From Dermabacter indicis (GTDB lineage Bacteria; Actinomycetota; Actinomycetes; Actinomycetales; Dermabacteraceae), in assembly GCA_001403775.1 (NCBI GenBank), contig CYUG01000011.1:46460-110459 (forward strand): a DNA stretch of 64,000 nucleotides. Reading direction: 5' to 3'. Positions 55,004 to 63,127 of the stretch are shown here, piece by piece (position 1 is the first letter of the stretch; each line of letters begins with the position of its first letter). The position numbers and the translations under genes are program-made. The notes below the pieces were generated by a model that was given only the letters and a program-made list of their open reading frames with translations, had not been told where the DNA came from and did not search any database.

Positions 55004-56314
55004 ATGCCGCCGCATATTCCCGCCCCGTACCACTCGCGCGACATCGAGCGCTTCTTTCAGGAACCGCCGAAGTCGCAGGCCCGCACGCCGTTTCAGCGTG
55101 ACCGCGCGCGCGTGCTCCACTCCTCGGCGCTCAGGCGACTCGGAGCGAAAACCCAGGTGCTCGGCGCCGGCTCTAACGATTTTTCGCGCACGCGCCTTAC
55201 GCACTCGCTCGAGGTCGCCCAGGTAGGCCGCGATATCGCGCACGAGCTTGGATGCGATCCGGATGTCGTGGATGCCGCGTGCCTCTCGCACGATCTAGGC
55301 CACCCGCCGTTCGGCCATAACGGTGAGCGCGTGCTCAATACTCTGGCGCATGACATCGGTGGGTTTGAGGGCAATGCACAAACCTTGCGCCTTCTCGCTC
55401 GGCTCGAACCGAAGGTCCTCGGCGGAGAGAAGAGTTACGGCTTGAATCTCACGCGCGCCGGGCTCGACGCCGCGATTAAATATCCGTGGCGCCGGGGCGA
55501 GGGACCGAATCCCGACTCCCCGAAGTTTGGGGTCTACGAGGATGATCTCCCCGTGTATGAATGGGCTCGCGAGGGCGCGCCCGAGCACCGCAAGTGCCTC
55601 GAGGCGCAGGTCATGGATATCTCCGATGACATCGCTTATTCCGTGCACGATATCGAGGACGCGATCGCGGGCGGGTCGATTACGCTCAGCGCGCTCAAGG
55701 ATCCGCAAGAGCGGGCAGCAGCCCTGTACGTCGTCCAGGACTGGTACGCGCCGCACCTTTCGCTCGACGAGCTCGATGTTGCCCTCACTCGCCTTGAAAC
55801 CGAGACGGTGTGGCAGTGGGAATACTCGGGTGATCCGTTCTCCGCTGCCGCGCTCAAAGACATGTGCTCGCAGCTCATCGGCCGTTTCGTTGGCTCCGTC
55901 GTCGACGCTACACGCACGGCGCACGGCGAACATGCCCTCGCGCGCTTCGAGGGCAGCGTTGTCGTGCCCGAGGAAACAGAGCGCGAGATCTCGGTTCTCA
56001 AGGGCCTCGCGGCGGCCTACGTCATGTCGAGCAAAGCGCAGCAGGGCGTGTATGCCCTTCAAGAGCAGATCCTCACCGACCTCTTTGCGCTCTTCCGCCG
56101 CACGGGCTCGGCGCATCTCGACCCGATCTTCACCGTGCTCTATGAACGTGCGACGAATCCCGACGAGCGCGAGCGGGTTATCGTAGATCAGATCGCCTCG
56201 CTCACGGATGTTTCCGCCGTGCGACTTCATTCCGAGTTCTTCTCTGGCGCCTATTCGGACGCGCTTGCGGGCGATGTGCCGCTTCCCGGGTTTGGCCCGG
56301 AGATCCCCTTTTAG
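55004..56314 (+). CDS. dgt: Deoxyguanosinetriphosphate triphosphohydrolase-like protein
   Basis: HD-domain enzyme that splits dNTPs into nucleoside and triphosphate, or a related nucleotidase. The 436 residues contain RLTHSLEVAQVGRDIA near 65, the HD signature CLSHDLGHPPFGHNGERVL near 93, a third metal residue region DISDDIAYSVHDIEDAI near 205 and a helical C-domain. It forms the dusB-dgt-dnaG group conserved in actinobacteria. Confidence 0.94.
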   Translation: MPPHIPAPYHSRDIERFFQEPPKSQARTPFQRDRARVLHSSALRRLGAKTQVLGAGSNDFSRTRLTHSLEVAQVGRDIAHELGCDPDVVDAACLSHDLGHPPFGHNGERVLNTLAHDIGGFEGNAQTLRLLARLEPKVLGGEKSYGLNLTRAGLDAAIKYPWRRGEGPNPDSPKFGVYEDDLPVYEWAREGAPEHRKCLEAQVMDISDDIAYSVHDIEDAIAGGSITLSALKDPQERAAALYVVQDWYAPHLSLDELDVALTRLETETVWQWEYSGDPFSAAALKDMCSQLIGRFVGSVVDATRTAHGEHALARFEGSVVVPEETEREISVLKGLAAAYVMSSKAQQGVYALQEQILTDLFALFRRTGSAHLDPIFTVLYERATNPDERERVIVDQIASLTDVSAVRLHSEFFSGAYSDALAGDVPLPGFGPEIPF

Positions 56315-56332
56315 TGTGCGAGGAAGGTGCGC

Positions 56333-58339
56333 GTGAAAGGTCTCATTAAGCGCGAAGACATCGTCGCCGTGCGTGAACGCGCGAACCTCGAAGAGATCGT
56401 GTCCGAGCACGTGTCGCTCAGGAGCGCCGGCCTCGGCTCGATGAAGGGGCTGTGCCCCTTCCACGACGAGAAAACGCCCTCGTTCAACATCCGCCCCGCG
56501 ATCGGCCGCTATCACTGCTTTGGCTGCGGCGAAGGCGGAGATGTGATCGAGTTCGTCCAAAAGATCAACCACATGAGCTTCACCGAAGCGGTTGAGTACC
56601 TCGCTTCGCGCTATGGCGTGCAGCTGCGCTACGAGGAATCCTCGCCGAGGGGCGATCGCGATTCGGGCCCGCGCACCGATTTCGGTACGCGCCAACGTTT
56701 GCTCGCCGCGCACGAGGTCGCGGAGGAGTTCTTCCGCGAGCACCTCACGAGCCCCGAGGCGGAGATTGGCCGCCGGTTCCTCGCCGAGCGAGACTTCGGC
56801 CCGAGCGCCGCCGCGCATTTCGGCATCGGTTTCGCTCCCCAAGGCTGGGACAACCTCACGCGGCACTTGCGCGGGCGCGGATTCACGGAAAAAGAACTGA
56901 CGCTGAGCGGGCTCGTCTCGGAGGGGCAGCGGGGCGTCTACGACCGTTTCCGCGGCCGCCTCGTGTGGCCGATTCGCGACGTCACGGGCAAGACCATCGG
57001 CTTTGGTGCGCGTCGCCTTTTCGATGATGACAAGGGCCCGAAGTACCTCAACACACCCGAAACTCCTATCTACAAGAAATCGCAGGTTCTCTACGGTCTC
57101 GACCTCGCGCGCAAGAACATTTCCTCGAAACGCCAGGTGGTCGTCATGGAGGGCTACACCGACGTTATGGCGGCGCATGCTGCCGGAATCGACACGGCGG
57201 TTGCTTCGTGCGGAACCGCGTTTGGTTCCGAACACGTGACCCTCGTGCGCCGCATCATGGGGGACACGTCAGCGCTGAGTTCGCTGAGCCTCGCGAGCGG
57301 CGCGGGCAGTGCTTTTGCCGGTGCCGGGGGAGAGGTGATCTTCACGTTCGACGGGGATGAAGCGGGCCAAAATGCCGCGCTCAAAGCCTTCCGCGAAGAT
57401 CAACGCTTCGTCGCGCAGACCTACGTGGCCGTGGACCCCCAAGGCATGGATCCGTGCGACATCCGCGTGAAGCGCGGAGAGGAGGCCCTCAAAGACGTCA
57501 TCGCTGCGCGTATTCCGATGTTCGAGTTTGCAATCCGCGCGGCACTGAGGTCCGTGGATCTCGACACCGCCGAGGGGCAGATTGCAGGGCTGCGCATGGC
57601 CGCGCCGGTGGTGGCTCAAATCAGGGACCACGCACTTCGACCCGAGTACGCGCGGCGGCTCTCCGGCTGGTTAGGCCTTGATGAACGCACCGTTCAGCGG
57701 GCGGTCCAGGACGCCGGCAAAGCGGTCTATGAGCAGCGCCGAATTGCGCAGCAAGCGTCGGAACACCCGCCCGAGGGCCGGGGGTATGGCAATTCCGACG
57801 CCACCCACGCACCCGAGGAGACCGAACCTCTCCTGTCTCCCATTCGCCTGCGGGACATTACGCAAACCCGCGACCCGATCGAGACTGCCGAGGTGCAAGC
57901 GCTTGCTCTCATGCTCCAGGCGCCCTCGTCCGTGAGCCTTGCCGATGTGCACGCTCTTCCCGACGAGCCCTTCCGCACCGTGACGCTCCAAAGCGTGTGG
58001 GATTGCGTGATCGCGACCGGCCTCTTCGAAGAGGCGGCCGAAAACAAGGTGAGTGTGCGCGCGTACGTCGAGGCGGTCATGGAGATTGCAGGTGAACCGC
58101 TGCGCCCCCTCATCGGCGACCTTGCCTCGTATCCGCTTCCCGCGCGCGACGAACAACAGCTGAGGCGTCTTGGCCCCGCGCTCATGCGACGCCTCCAGCA
58201 ACTGAGCTACACGCACGAGATTTCGGAGCTTCGCAGGAAGCTCGGAAGGCTCACACCCGATCGCGATGCCGAAGAGTTCCACGCGACGATGGCGGCGCTT
58301 CAAGAGGCGCAACAGAAGCTTCGCGCGCTTAAGGAATAG
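56333..58339 (+). CDS. dnaG: DNA primase
   Basis: Makes RNA primers for replication. The 668-residue protein has the zinc-binding domain (GLCPFHDEKTPSFNIRPAIGRYHCFGCGEGG, in pieces, residues 39-68), the Toprim core (VVVMEGYTDVMAAHAAG near 267, FTFDGDEAGQNAAL near 340) and the DnaB-interacting C-domain. Between MGD and GGEVIFTFDGDEAG there is an insertion of about 22 residues rich in Ser, Leu, Ala and Gly that other DnaG proteins lack in my memory. GAGGAAGG favours GTG 56333; GTG 56327 is also usable. A dispersed-motif copy lies in the linker near residue 474 (QQASEHP). Confidence 0.95.
   Translation: MKGLIKREDIVAVRERANLEEIVSEHVSLRSAGLGSMKGLCPFHDEKTPSFNIRPAIGRYHCFGCGEGGDVIEFVQKINHMSFTEAVEYLASRYGVQLRYEESSPRGDRDSGPRTDFGTRQRLLAAHEVAEEFFREHLTSPEAEIGRRFLAERDFGPSAAAHFGIGFAPQGWDNLTRHLRGRGFTEKELTLSGLVSEGQRGVYDRFRGRLVWPIRDVTGKTIGFGARRLFDDDKGPKYLNTPETPIYKKSQVLYGLDLARKNISSKRQVVVMEGYTDVMAAHAAGIDTAVASCGTAFGSEHVTLVRRIMGDTSALSSLSLASGAGSAFAGAGGEVIFTFDGDEAGQNAALKAFREDQRFVAQTYVAVDPQGMDPCDIRVKRGEEALKDVIAARIPMFEFAIRAALRSVDLDTAEGQIAGLRMAAPVVAQIRDHALRPEYARRLSGWLGLDERTVQRAVQDAGKAVYEQRRIAQQASEHPPEGRGYGNSDATHAPEETEPLLSPIRLRDITQTRDPIETAEVQALALMLQAPSSVSLADVHALPDEPFRTVTLQSVWDCVIATGLFEEAAENKVSVRAYVEAVMEIAGEPLRPLIGDLASYPLPARDEQQLRRLGPALMRRLQQLSYTHEISELRRKLGRLTPDRDAEEFHATMAALQEAQQKLRALKE
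57751..57762 (+). repeat. Dispersed 12-mer GCAASCGTCGGA, exact copy
   Basis: GCAAGCGTCGGA in dnaG, in the linker before the C-terminal helicase-binding domain. Confidence 0.75.
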
Positions 58340-58375
58340 AGAACCCGCCCTGGTTGGGGGAGTGGACTTCCCCTC

Positions 58376-58867
58376 TTAGCCGACAAGATGCAGGCGGCGC
58401 GGTTCCTCACCGCTCGCGGCAGCGCGGAAGCTTTCGAGTTCGTGGTCCCAAGCCTCGCCGAGGGCCTTGCCAATCTCGTTTTCGATGCGCGCGGCGTCTC
58501 CAGCTCCGGCGGCGATGCAGTAGCGGATGCGATCCTCAGTGAGGGTGACGTTGCCCGCCGCATCGATCGCTGCGTGATGAATGCCGAGCGACGGCGTGTA
58601 CATCCATCGCGAGCCTTCTTCGCCCGCATGCGGTTCTTGCGTGACTTCAAAACGCACGCTGTCCCAACCGCGAAGGGCGGTCGCGAGACGCGCGCCCATG
58701 CCTTCGGGGCCTGTCCAGTTGATCGCCATGCGCAACTGCGAGGGGTCGCTTTCGTGGCGATGCCACTTCACGCGTACGGGCACGCCGAGGACTCCGCTGA
58801 CGGCCCATTCAAGATGAGGTGCGAGGGCACGCGACACGGAGTGGATTGTAAGGGTTCCACGAGCCAT
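58376..58867 (-). CDS. DUF3145-family protein
   Basis: The 163-residue protein begins ARGTLTIHSVSRALAPHLEWAVSGVLGVPVRVKW and has GWDSVRFEVTQEPHAGEEGSRWMYTPSLGIHHAAIDAAGNV, the pattern of DUF3145, restricted to actinobacteria and of unknown role. A tight convergent end separates it from dnaG by 36 bp. Start ATG is preceded by AAGGTAAGCCC. No membrane or signal segments, so cytoplasmic. Confidence 0.9.
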   Translation of the reverse strand: MARGTLTIHSVSRALAPHLEWAVSGVLGVPVRVKWHRHESDPSQLRMAINWTGPEGMGARLATALRGWDSVRFEVTQEPHAGEEGSRWMYTPSLGIHHAAIDAAGNVTLTEDRIRYCIAAGAGDAARIENEIGKALGEAWDHELESFRAAASGEEPRRLHLVG

Positions 58868-58952
58868 GGGCTTACCTTTCGTATCAATCGAAACGTCTTC
58901 CCCACGATTCGCCTTGATACCTGTGGCGGCCTAGCTCGGGCCTTGGAACAGT

Positions 58953-59438
58953 CTAGAGGGTTTCGCGGATTGCCCGCAATGCCTTTTTCTTCTCACTCTT
59001 TTCGAGACCATCGATGTAGAGGGCACCATCGAGGTGACCGACCTCGTGTTGGATGAGCCGTGCCACGATTCCCTCGCCCTCAAGAGTGACCTTCTTGCCG
59101 TCGAGGTCGATCCCTTCGCATGCGGCTTTTGCCGAACGCTCACGCTCAAACCAAAGGCTCGGCACGGAGAGGCAGCCCTCGTCACCGCCTTGCTTCTCCT
59201 CCGAAAGGTACGTGATGACAGGATTGAGGATGTAGCCGAGCTCGCCATCGATGTTCCATGAGAAAGCCCTGAGGCTCACGCCAATCTGGTTGGCGGCAAG
59301 CCCCGCACGACCCTCCTCGTTGACGTTCTCGAGCAGGTCCTGGACGAGTGCGCGCACACCGGGCGTGATCTCCTTGATCGGGTCGCACTCGGTGCGCAGA
59401 ACCGGATCGCCAACAATACGAATGTCACGCTTCGCCAT
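58953..59438 (-). CDS. def: Peptide deformylase
   Basis: Removes the formyl group from N-terminal methionine. The 161 residues include motif [18 protein letters not shown] near 44 (usual GxGLAAxQxG), motif [15 protein letters not shown] near 94 (Cys metal ligand) and motif [12 protein letters not shown] near 134 (HExxH). In motif III the usual QHExDH Asp is Gly. The ligands Cys, His and His and the Glu are kept, so it should be active. Its ATG lies directly after, and overlaps by one base with, the OsmC gene stop. Confidence 0.94.
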   Translation of the reverse strand: MAKRDIRIVGDPVLRTECDPIKEITPGVRALVQDLLENVNEEGRAGLAANQIGVSLRAFSWNIDGELGYILNPVITYLSEEKQGGDEGCLSVPSLWFERERSAKAACEGIDLDGKKVTLEGEGIVARLIQHEVGHLDGALYIDGLEKSEKKKALRAIRETL

Positions 59439-59926
59439 TACTTCTCCTCCTCGTGGGACGCGGCGGCCTCTGGCTCGCCAGCGTCGCTGATTGTGTGGCG
59501 CACCTCAGCACCGGGAACAACGGTGCGCTGGATAGTGCACGCAGCGTCGATCACGCGATCGATGACAGCGGCGAGTTTTTCTCGCTCGCGCTCATCAAGA
59601 CCGGAAAGATCCAACTGTATGGTCTCGTGAATCTCATGGTAGCGGTCGTCCTCGGTATCGGAGGTGCCGTGCGCGTAAAGGCGTGCAGCGAAATCCTCAC
59701 CGAGGCGGCGCGCGACGGCATGATCCATCGACATTCCCGCGCATCCAATGAGAGCAAGCTTCAAGAGTTCGCCGGGGCTGACGCGGCCGTCGTCGAGCCC
59801 GATCGGGATCTCAACCCCACTTTGGGTGTGGCCCACGAACTGGCGGGTGGCGACCCTGTCGACCCATACGCTCCCGGGACCAAAGTTGTCAGGGCGCTCG
59901 AATGTCTCGGGCGAGTGGACGCTCAT
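59438..59926 (-). CDS. OsmC-family protein
   Basis: The 162-residue protein has the OsmC two-cysteine active site: [16 protein letters not shown] near residue 52 and [10 protein letters not shown] near 128. OsmC/Ohr proteins reduce organic peroxides with thiols. Other features: [23 protein letters not shown] 59926 is chosen because MSVHSPE begins the homologous part; the longer frame runs through the tRNA terminator. It is read together with def (stop and start share a base). Confidence 0.88.
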   Translation of the reverse strand: MSVHSPETFERPDNFGPGSVWVDRVATRQFVGHTQSGVEIPIGLDDGRVSPGELLKLALIGCAGMSMDHAVARRLGEDFAARLYAHGTSDTEDDRYHEIHETIQLDLSGLDEREREKLAAVIDRVIDAACTIQRTVVPGAEVRHTISDAGEPEAAASHEEEK

Positions 59927-59968
59927 GGTTGCTTTCCCTCCCGCCGCGCGCGGCGAAGGTCGACTTCG

Positions 59969-60002
59969 AAAAATGAAGGCCCCGGGTTTTCCCGGGGCCT
60001 TC
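59969..60002 (-). terminator. Intrinsic terminator of tRNA-Asn
   Basis: A perfect 12-bp stem (GAAGGCCCCGGG / CCCGGGGCCTTC) with a four-base loop, followed on the minus strand by ATTTTT. It begins 6 bp past the end of the tRNA. Confidence 0.9.
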
Positions 60003-60007
60003 GCTTG

Positions 60008-60080
60008 CTCCCCCAATTGGACTTGAACCAATAACCCTTCGATTAACAGTCGAATGCTCTGCCGATTGAGCTATGGGGGA
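60008..60080 (-). tRNA. tRNA-Asn (GTT)
   Basis: Cloverleaf on the minus strand: acceptor TCCCCCA / TGGGGGA, D-arm GCTC...GAGC, anticodon stem-loop TCGACTGTTAATCGA with GTT, T-loop GGTTCAAGTCC. Discriminator G; CCA not encoded. 73 nt. Confidence 0.97.
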
Positions 60081-60231
60081 TCGACTCGAAATACATTAGC
60101 AGCGACCGCCCTCGGATCGCCAATTCAGAGGCCAGATCCGGCCAGGATGTGCCAAAGGCCACGCTGGCGCCCGCCACGGAGCCTCAACTTTCCAAGGAAC
60201 CCCCCGAGCGGCGATAATGGAGCGCGCATAC

Positions 60232-60308
60232 GGGCCCGTAGCTCAGTCGGTTAGAGCACCGGACTCATAATCCGTCGGTCGTGGGTTCAAGCCCCACCGG
60301 GCCCACCA
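60232..60308 (+). tRNA. tRNA with CAT anticodon (Met elongator or Ile2)
   Basis: Acceptor GGGCCCG / CGGGCCC, D-arm GCTC...GAGC, loop CTCATAA with anticodon CAT, T-arm GTGGG...CCCAC, discriminator A, encoded CCA (60306-60308). The C34 could be lysidine-modified for tRNA-Ile2; elongator Met is equally possible. The top pair of the anticodon stem (27-43) is C against T, a mismatch. An integrase gene starts directly beyond the 3' end, so its 3' part is the likely attachment site. Confidence 0.93.
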
Positions 60309-60318
60309 TCCGTGCAGG
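60285..60318. other. Probable left attachment site (attL) at tRNA 3' end
   Basis: Integrative elements with tyrosine integrases recombine in tRNA 3' halves; here the integrase stop codon is only 10 bp from the encoded CCA. The T-arm to CCA segment is the expected core. The matching attR lies outside the window, so the core length is unknown. Confidence 0.55.
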
Positions 60319-61650
60319 TCAGAGCGTATTTTTGGACGATTTTTCGGCTTGATTTTCTCGGGAAATCTCACCGATGCAATCTTTGTGCAACTTTTCGTTC
60401 TTCGACTGCAACGCTTCCAGGGCACGCTGGGGCACACCGTGGGTGGAGTAGTGGCGCTCGGCCACTTGGATGGTGTGCCCCATGAGGGATTCACGATCCA
60501 TCCGTGAAAGACCCGACTCTTCGAGTCGGCGTTCAACAATGCGGCGGAAAGTATGTGAACTCATCTCTGGGTGCCCGGCATCGGATAATGTGCGTTTAAT
60601 TGACCTGGTGAGGGCGCGGGGGTCTGGGATGTTACCGGTTCGAGCCGTGGCGAAGACAAACTCCATTTCGGCATCTGTCGCCCCAGGCCTCATGCGCAGT
60701 GAAAGCCGCCGTTTGAGCACTTCGCACGCTTGCTTCGTGAGCGGGATGGAGCGGTAGGAGAGCTTCGACTTCAGCCGAGGCTCCCATCGACGTTTCCCAT
60801 CTTCTGTATGGATCTGGCCGCGCAGGTGGATCGCTGGCGGGTCAGTTTCAAGATCGACGTCTTGCCAGCGCAGCCCGGCGATTTCTCCGATACGGCAGCC
60901 GGTTTGAAGGAGCAGCATGATGGCGCCAGAGGAGTTATTACCTTGGGCGCGCGGGTCATTCATCACCGTATCCATGAGGGTCGCGATTTCCTCATCGGTG
61001 TAGGCGCGGTTTTTATGTACCACCTGCGGGTTTTTGCTGACTGCACCGTCGCGGGGAAGGCGCAGCCGGTCAAGTGGTGAAGGTGGCGGGGTGCCGGTTA
61101 CATCGCCATCGGCGATCTCCCATAGTTTTCGCCAGATTGTCAGGACATGCTTGCGCTCGCCCGTTAGCCCTTCGCGACCAAGGCGTAGCAGCTCGTCGGT
61201 GAGCTGGTTTCTCGTGATGTCGTCGATCTTGAGGTCGGCGAGCGGGCTATTGAGTGCGTAGGTTTTTGCTGTGTAGCGATATTTCGTTCTCGTGGCGCTG
61301 GAGCGTTCGCGCTCGAGAACACCTGCGTCGATTCCATCAAGGTAGCGCTGCGCGTACTCACCGAGGGGCTGTCGAGAAGAGCGCTCCTCGATTTCTCGCG
61401 CAAGCTTCTCTTCTGCCTCGCGCATTTTGAGCTTGATTCGGTGTTCGATCGCGCCTTTCGTAGGGCCCGAGACCATGAACCGGACGTCTCTGCCGTTGCT
61501 GAGTTTTGCGCGCGCTCTAGCCCGACGCGGAAGAGAGGAAGGCTTGACCCCTTGAGCTTTCGCCTCCTCCTCACTGACCCATTTCCCTTCGAGCTTCACC
61601 TGGTGCGAGATGGTTCCGATTTCTCCGGGCGCGAGGGACTGGCGTGGCAT
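60319..61650 (-). CDS. int: Tyrosine-type site-specific integrase
   Basis: The 443-residue protein has a basic N-terminal arm-binding region, a SAM-like core-binding domain (LGEYAQRYLDGID, TRTKYRYTAKTY) and a catalytic domain with Arg in QTGCRIGEIAGLRW near 256, His-x-x-Arg in SSHTFRRIV near 373, His in LMGHT near 396 and nucleophile Tyr in AERHYS near 403. All five key residues are present except that the lysine beta-hairpin (LKSKLSYRSIPL) is only inferred. It is of the phage/ICE integrase kind common in actinobacteria. It reads toward the tRNA. Confidence 0.95.
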   Translation of the reverse strand: MPRQSLAPGEIGTISHQVKLEGKWVSEEEAKAQGVKPSSLPRRARARAKLSNGRDVRFMVSGPTKGAIEHRIKLKMREAEEKLAREIEERSSRQPLGEYAQRYLDGIDAGVLERERSSATRTKYRYTAKTYALNSPLADLKIDDITRNQLTDELLRLGREGLTGERKHVLTIWRKLWEIADGDVTGTPPPSPLDRLRLPRDGAVSKNPQVVHKNRAYTDEEIATLMDTVMNDPRAQGNNSSGAIMLLLQTGCRIGEIAGLRWQDVDLETDPPAIHLRGQIHTEDGKRRWEPRLKSKLSYRSIPLTKQACEVLKRRLSLRMRPGATDAEMEFVFATARTGNIPDPRALTRSIKRTLSDAGHPEMSSHTFRRIVERRLEESGLSRMDRESLMGHTIQVAERHYSTHGVPQRALEALQSKNEKLHKDCIGEISRENQAEKSSKNTL

Positions 61651-61762
61651 GGCTGTACTCCAGGTGGATCAAGGCGAGGTCGCTCTTAGTCTCTCACCAC
61701 GAGAAGGCTTCTAGCCCTTGGCGGTACACAAAATTGCATCGGCCAGTTTGAAAGGAAGCGTC

Positions 61763-62044
61763 ATGGGATACCGCAAAAACCGCGACAGTAACGGAAAGCG
61801 CCGCTGTCCAAGCGGCAAAGTTATCTACGGATCGCGTGGCGAGGTGCAAAAAGCGCTCGACAACGGGCGATGGGTTGGCAAGTCTGGCCTGCACAAACAC
61901 CCCCAGGGAGCCTATTTCTGCAAACAGTGCAAGCGGTGGCACCTGACGAGCATGACGCCGGAGCAGTCTCAGGCGTGGCTTGAGCGCCAGCGGCGTAAGC
62001 GTGAAAGGGAAAACCGTCGGCTTGATTTAGCTTTGGAGCGCTAG
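61763..62044 (+). CDS. Small zinc-ribbon-like protein
   Basis: The 93-residue protein MGYRKNRDSNGKRRCPSGK continues with SRGEVQKALDNGRW, then HPQGAYFCKQCKRWHLTS and a basic helical tail. The Cys14, CKQC and His pattern is that of small zinc-ribbon proteins found widely on phages and integrated elements. GAAAGGAAGCG precedes the ATG at a good distance. Function unknown. It is divergent to the integrase. Confidence 0.7.
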   Translation: MGYRKNRDSNGKRRCPSGKVIYGSRGEVQKALDNGRWVGKSGLHKHPQGAYFCKQCKRWHLTSMTPEQSQAWLERQRRKRERENRRLDLALER

Positions 62045-62116
62045 AACCCCTGGAAGGCCGGAGGTTGTGAAGCGTCCTGGGTTTAGTTCCTACCTCAGCT
62101 AAGGAAGGATTGAACT

Positions 62117-62437
62117 ATGCCTAGAAAGTATTCCGTCGAGTTCAAGGAGAAGGCGGTCCATCAGATCATCGAAATGGTCCGCTTGGAGTCTTGCTGACTG
62201 CAACGCGCCTACACGGAGGTTGGTGAGCTCCTTGGAGTATCTCACCACACGTTGCGGGCTTGGTACCGTGACAGCGCTTCAGTACGTGATGACTCTGACG
62301 CTTCAGGCGGCGAGACAATGGAAGAAGAGCTCAAGCGTCTGCGCCGCGAAAACCGTGAGTTGAAACGAGCAAACGGGATTCTTAAGACTGCTTCGGTTTT
62401 TTTCGCAGCGGAACTCGACCGACCCACGACCAAATGA
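62117..62437 (+). pseudogene. IS3-family transposase orfA with internal stop
   Basis: Reading frame MPRKYSVEFKEKAVHQIIEM, then VRLESC, a TGA stop (62195-62197), then in the same frame LQRAYTEVGELLGVSHHTLRAWYRD and EEELKRLRRENRELKRANGILKTASVFFAAEL, which is the helix-turn-helix and leucine-zipper part of IS3 OrfA. A single stop, not a frameshift, breaks it. Confidence 0.85.
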
Positions 62438-62523
62438 TCTCCTACATCGACACGTATAAAGATCAGTTTGGGGTCGAGGCCATCTGCCGAGTCCTTAAAC
62501 AAGCAGATCATGGATTCATTACT
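62434..62523 (+). pseudogene. IS3-family orfB fragment
   Basis: Starts at the ATGA overlap with orfA: MISYIDTYKDQFGVEAICRV, then LKQADHGFIT, which is the start of IS3 OrfB (integrase). Only 30 codons remain before the ISL3-type insertion; the DDE catalytic domain is gone. Confidence 0.8.
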
Positions 62524-62680
62524 GGCTCTTCAGAGCTGAGTGTGGGCGCGCCGGCGGTGCGGGGTAGCTGGAGGTAGGCGTCGAGGTCCCCGATGATGAG
62601 CGGACTCTTACCTCTGCTCGCACCAAGGACCTCGACAATGCTGAACTCTACGTGCGCTACACCCTCATCTGGGAAGAGCC
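62524..62680. mobile_element. 157-bp ISL3-type non-autonomous derivative
   Basis: Bounded by GGCTCTTC (62524-62531) and GAAGAGCC (62673-62680). The ends are inverted repeats with about 17 of 22 matches. Inside are GTCGAGGTCC (62580-62589) and GGACCTCGAC (62627-62636), the same arms found ~57 bp inside the ISL3 left end at 63663. No transposase; flanking 8-mers do not match, so no target duplication is visible. Confidence 0.7.
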
Positions 62681-62689
62681 TCTTAAGGT

Positions 62690-62864
62690 CGTGGAGGTTG
62701 GAGGTCTGACGGTGGGTGGGCTTGGATGCCTCGAGCCCGGGGCGCTCGACGCGCCAAAGTCCGCGGCCGCCGGCCTGGATCGCTCACAGGTCACCGGAGC
62801 GGACGAGTGCGTAGGGCTGGGAGCGGCCAATGGACTTGATGGTCTGCACGCCCTCCAGCGTCAT
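62690..62864 (-). pseudogene. Helix-turn-helix (excisionase-like) gene remnant with stop
   Basis: On the minus strand an ATG opens MTLEGVQTIKSIGRSQPYAL then VRSGDL, a TGA stop (62786-62784), and in the same frame AIQAGGRGLWRVERPGLEASK. This is the pattern of MerR/excisionase-like DNA-binding proteins (YxLVRSGDLPAIQVGGRxxWRV). One changed codon (Pro to stop) kills it; the N-terminus is also short. The tail is lost near the ISL3 derivative. It lies directly downstream of the small membrane-protein gene. Confidence 0.65.
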
Positions 62865-62905
62865 GAAGAGGGGCGTGGCGGTCACCGGCTCTCTGGAGGG
62901 CCTGA

Positions 62906-63127
62906 TTACTCGGGGATCTCGCTGAGTTGGGCCTCAATCCGATCCAACCGCTCGGTGATGTTGCTTAGGTGCTCCACGATGAGTTGGTTCGAACCATCGA
63001 TCGCCGTCGCCGTTTCGCGTCGTGCGCTGGTGACGGCGCCTACCACCCAGACGGTAAGAACAACGAAGATCGCGAGTGGTATTGCGGCGGCGAGGATGAC
63101 AACAAATACGGTAGTGGTAACTGTCAT
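62906..63127 (-). CDS. Small membrane protein with coiled-coil tail
   Basis: The 73-residue product has one membrane helix near residues 5-30 (VFVVILAAAIPLAIFVVLTVWVVGAV) and an amphipathic, Glu/Arg-containing tail (NQLIVEHLSNITERLDRIEAQLSEIPE). Its ATG overlaps the stop of the ArsR-like gene (ATGA), so the two are coupled. The design, regulator followed by a small membrane protein, suggests regulated membrane stress or transport role, but no family is recognised. Confidence 0.7.
   Translation of the reverse strand: MTVTTTVFVVILAAAIPLAIFVVLTVWVVGAVTSARRETATAIDGSNQLIVEHLSNITERLDRIEAQLSEIPE

Larger units (their letters stand above)
62068..62523 (+). mobile_element. IS3-family element, truncated
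   Basis: Left end TGAAGCGTCCTGGGTTTAG (62068-62086) is a typical IS3-family terminal repeat (5'-TG). It is followed by orfA (with a stop) and the start of orfB, which breaks off at 62523 where an ISL3-type sequence begins. The right end is lost. Confidence 0.8.

Noticed and set aside
55295..57235. 646-codon minus-strand frame across dgt and dnaG
   Set aside because: Antisense shadow of conserved genes, no recognisable motifs.
58356..58373. Possible bidirectional terminator between dnaG and the DUF3145 gene
   Set aside because: GGGGAG/CTTCCCC needs a bulge and has no T-run, so it is too weak to claim.
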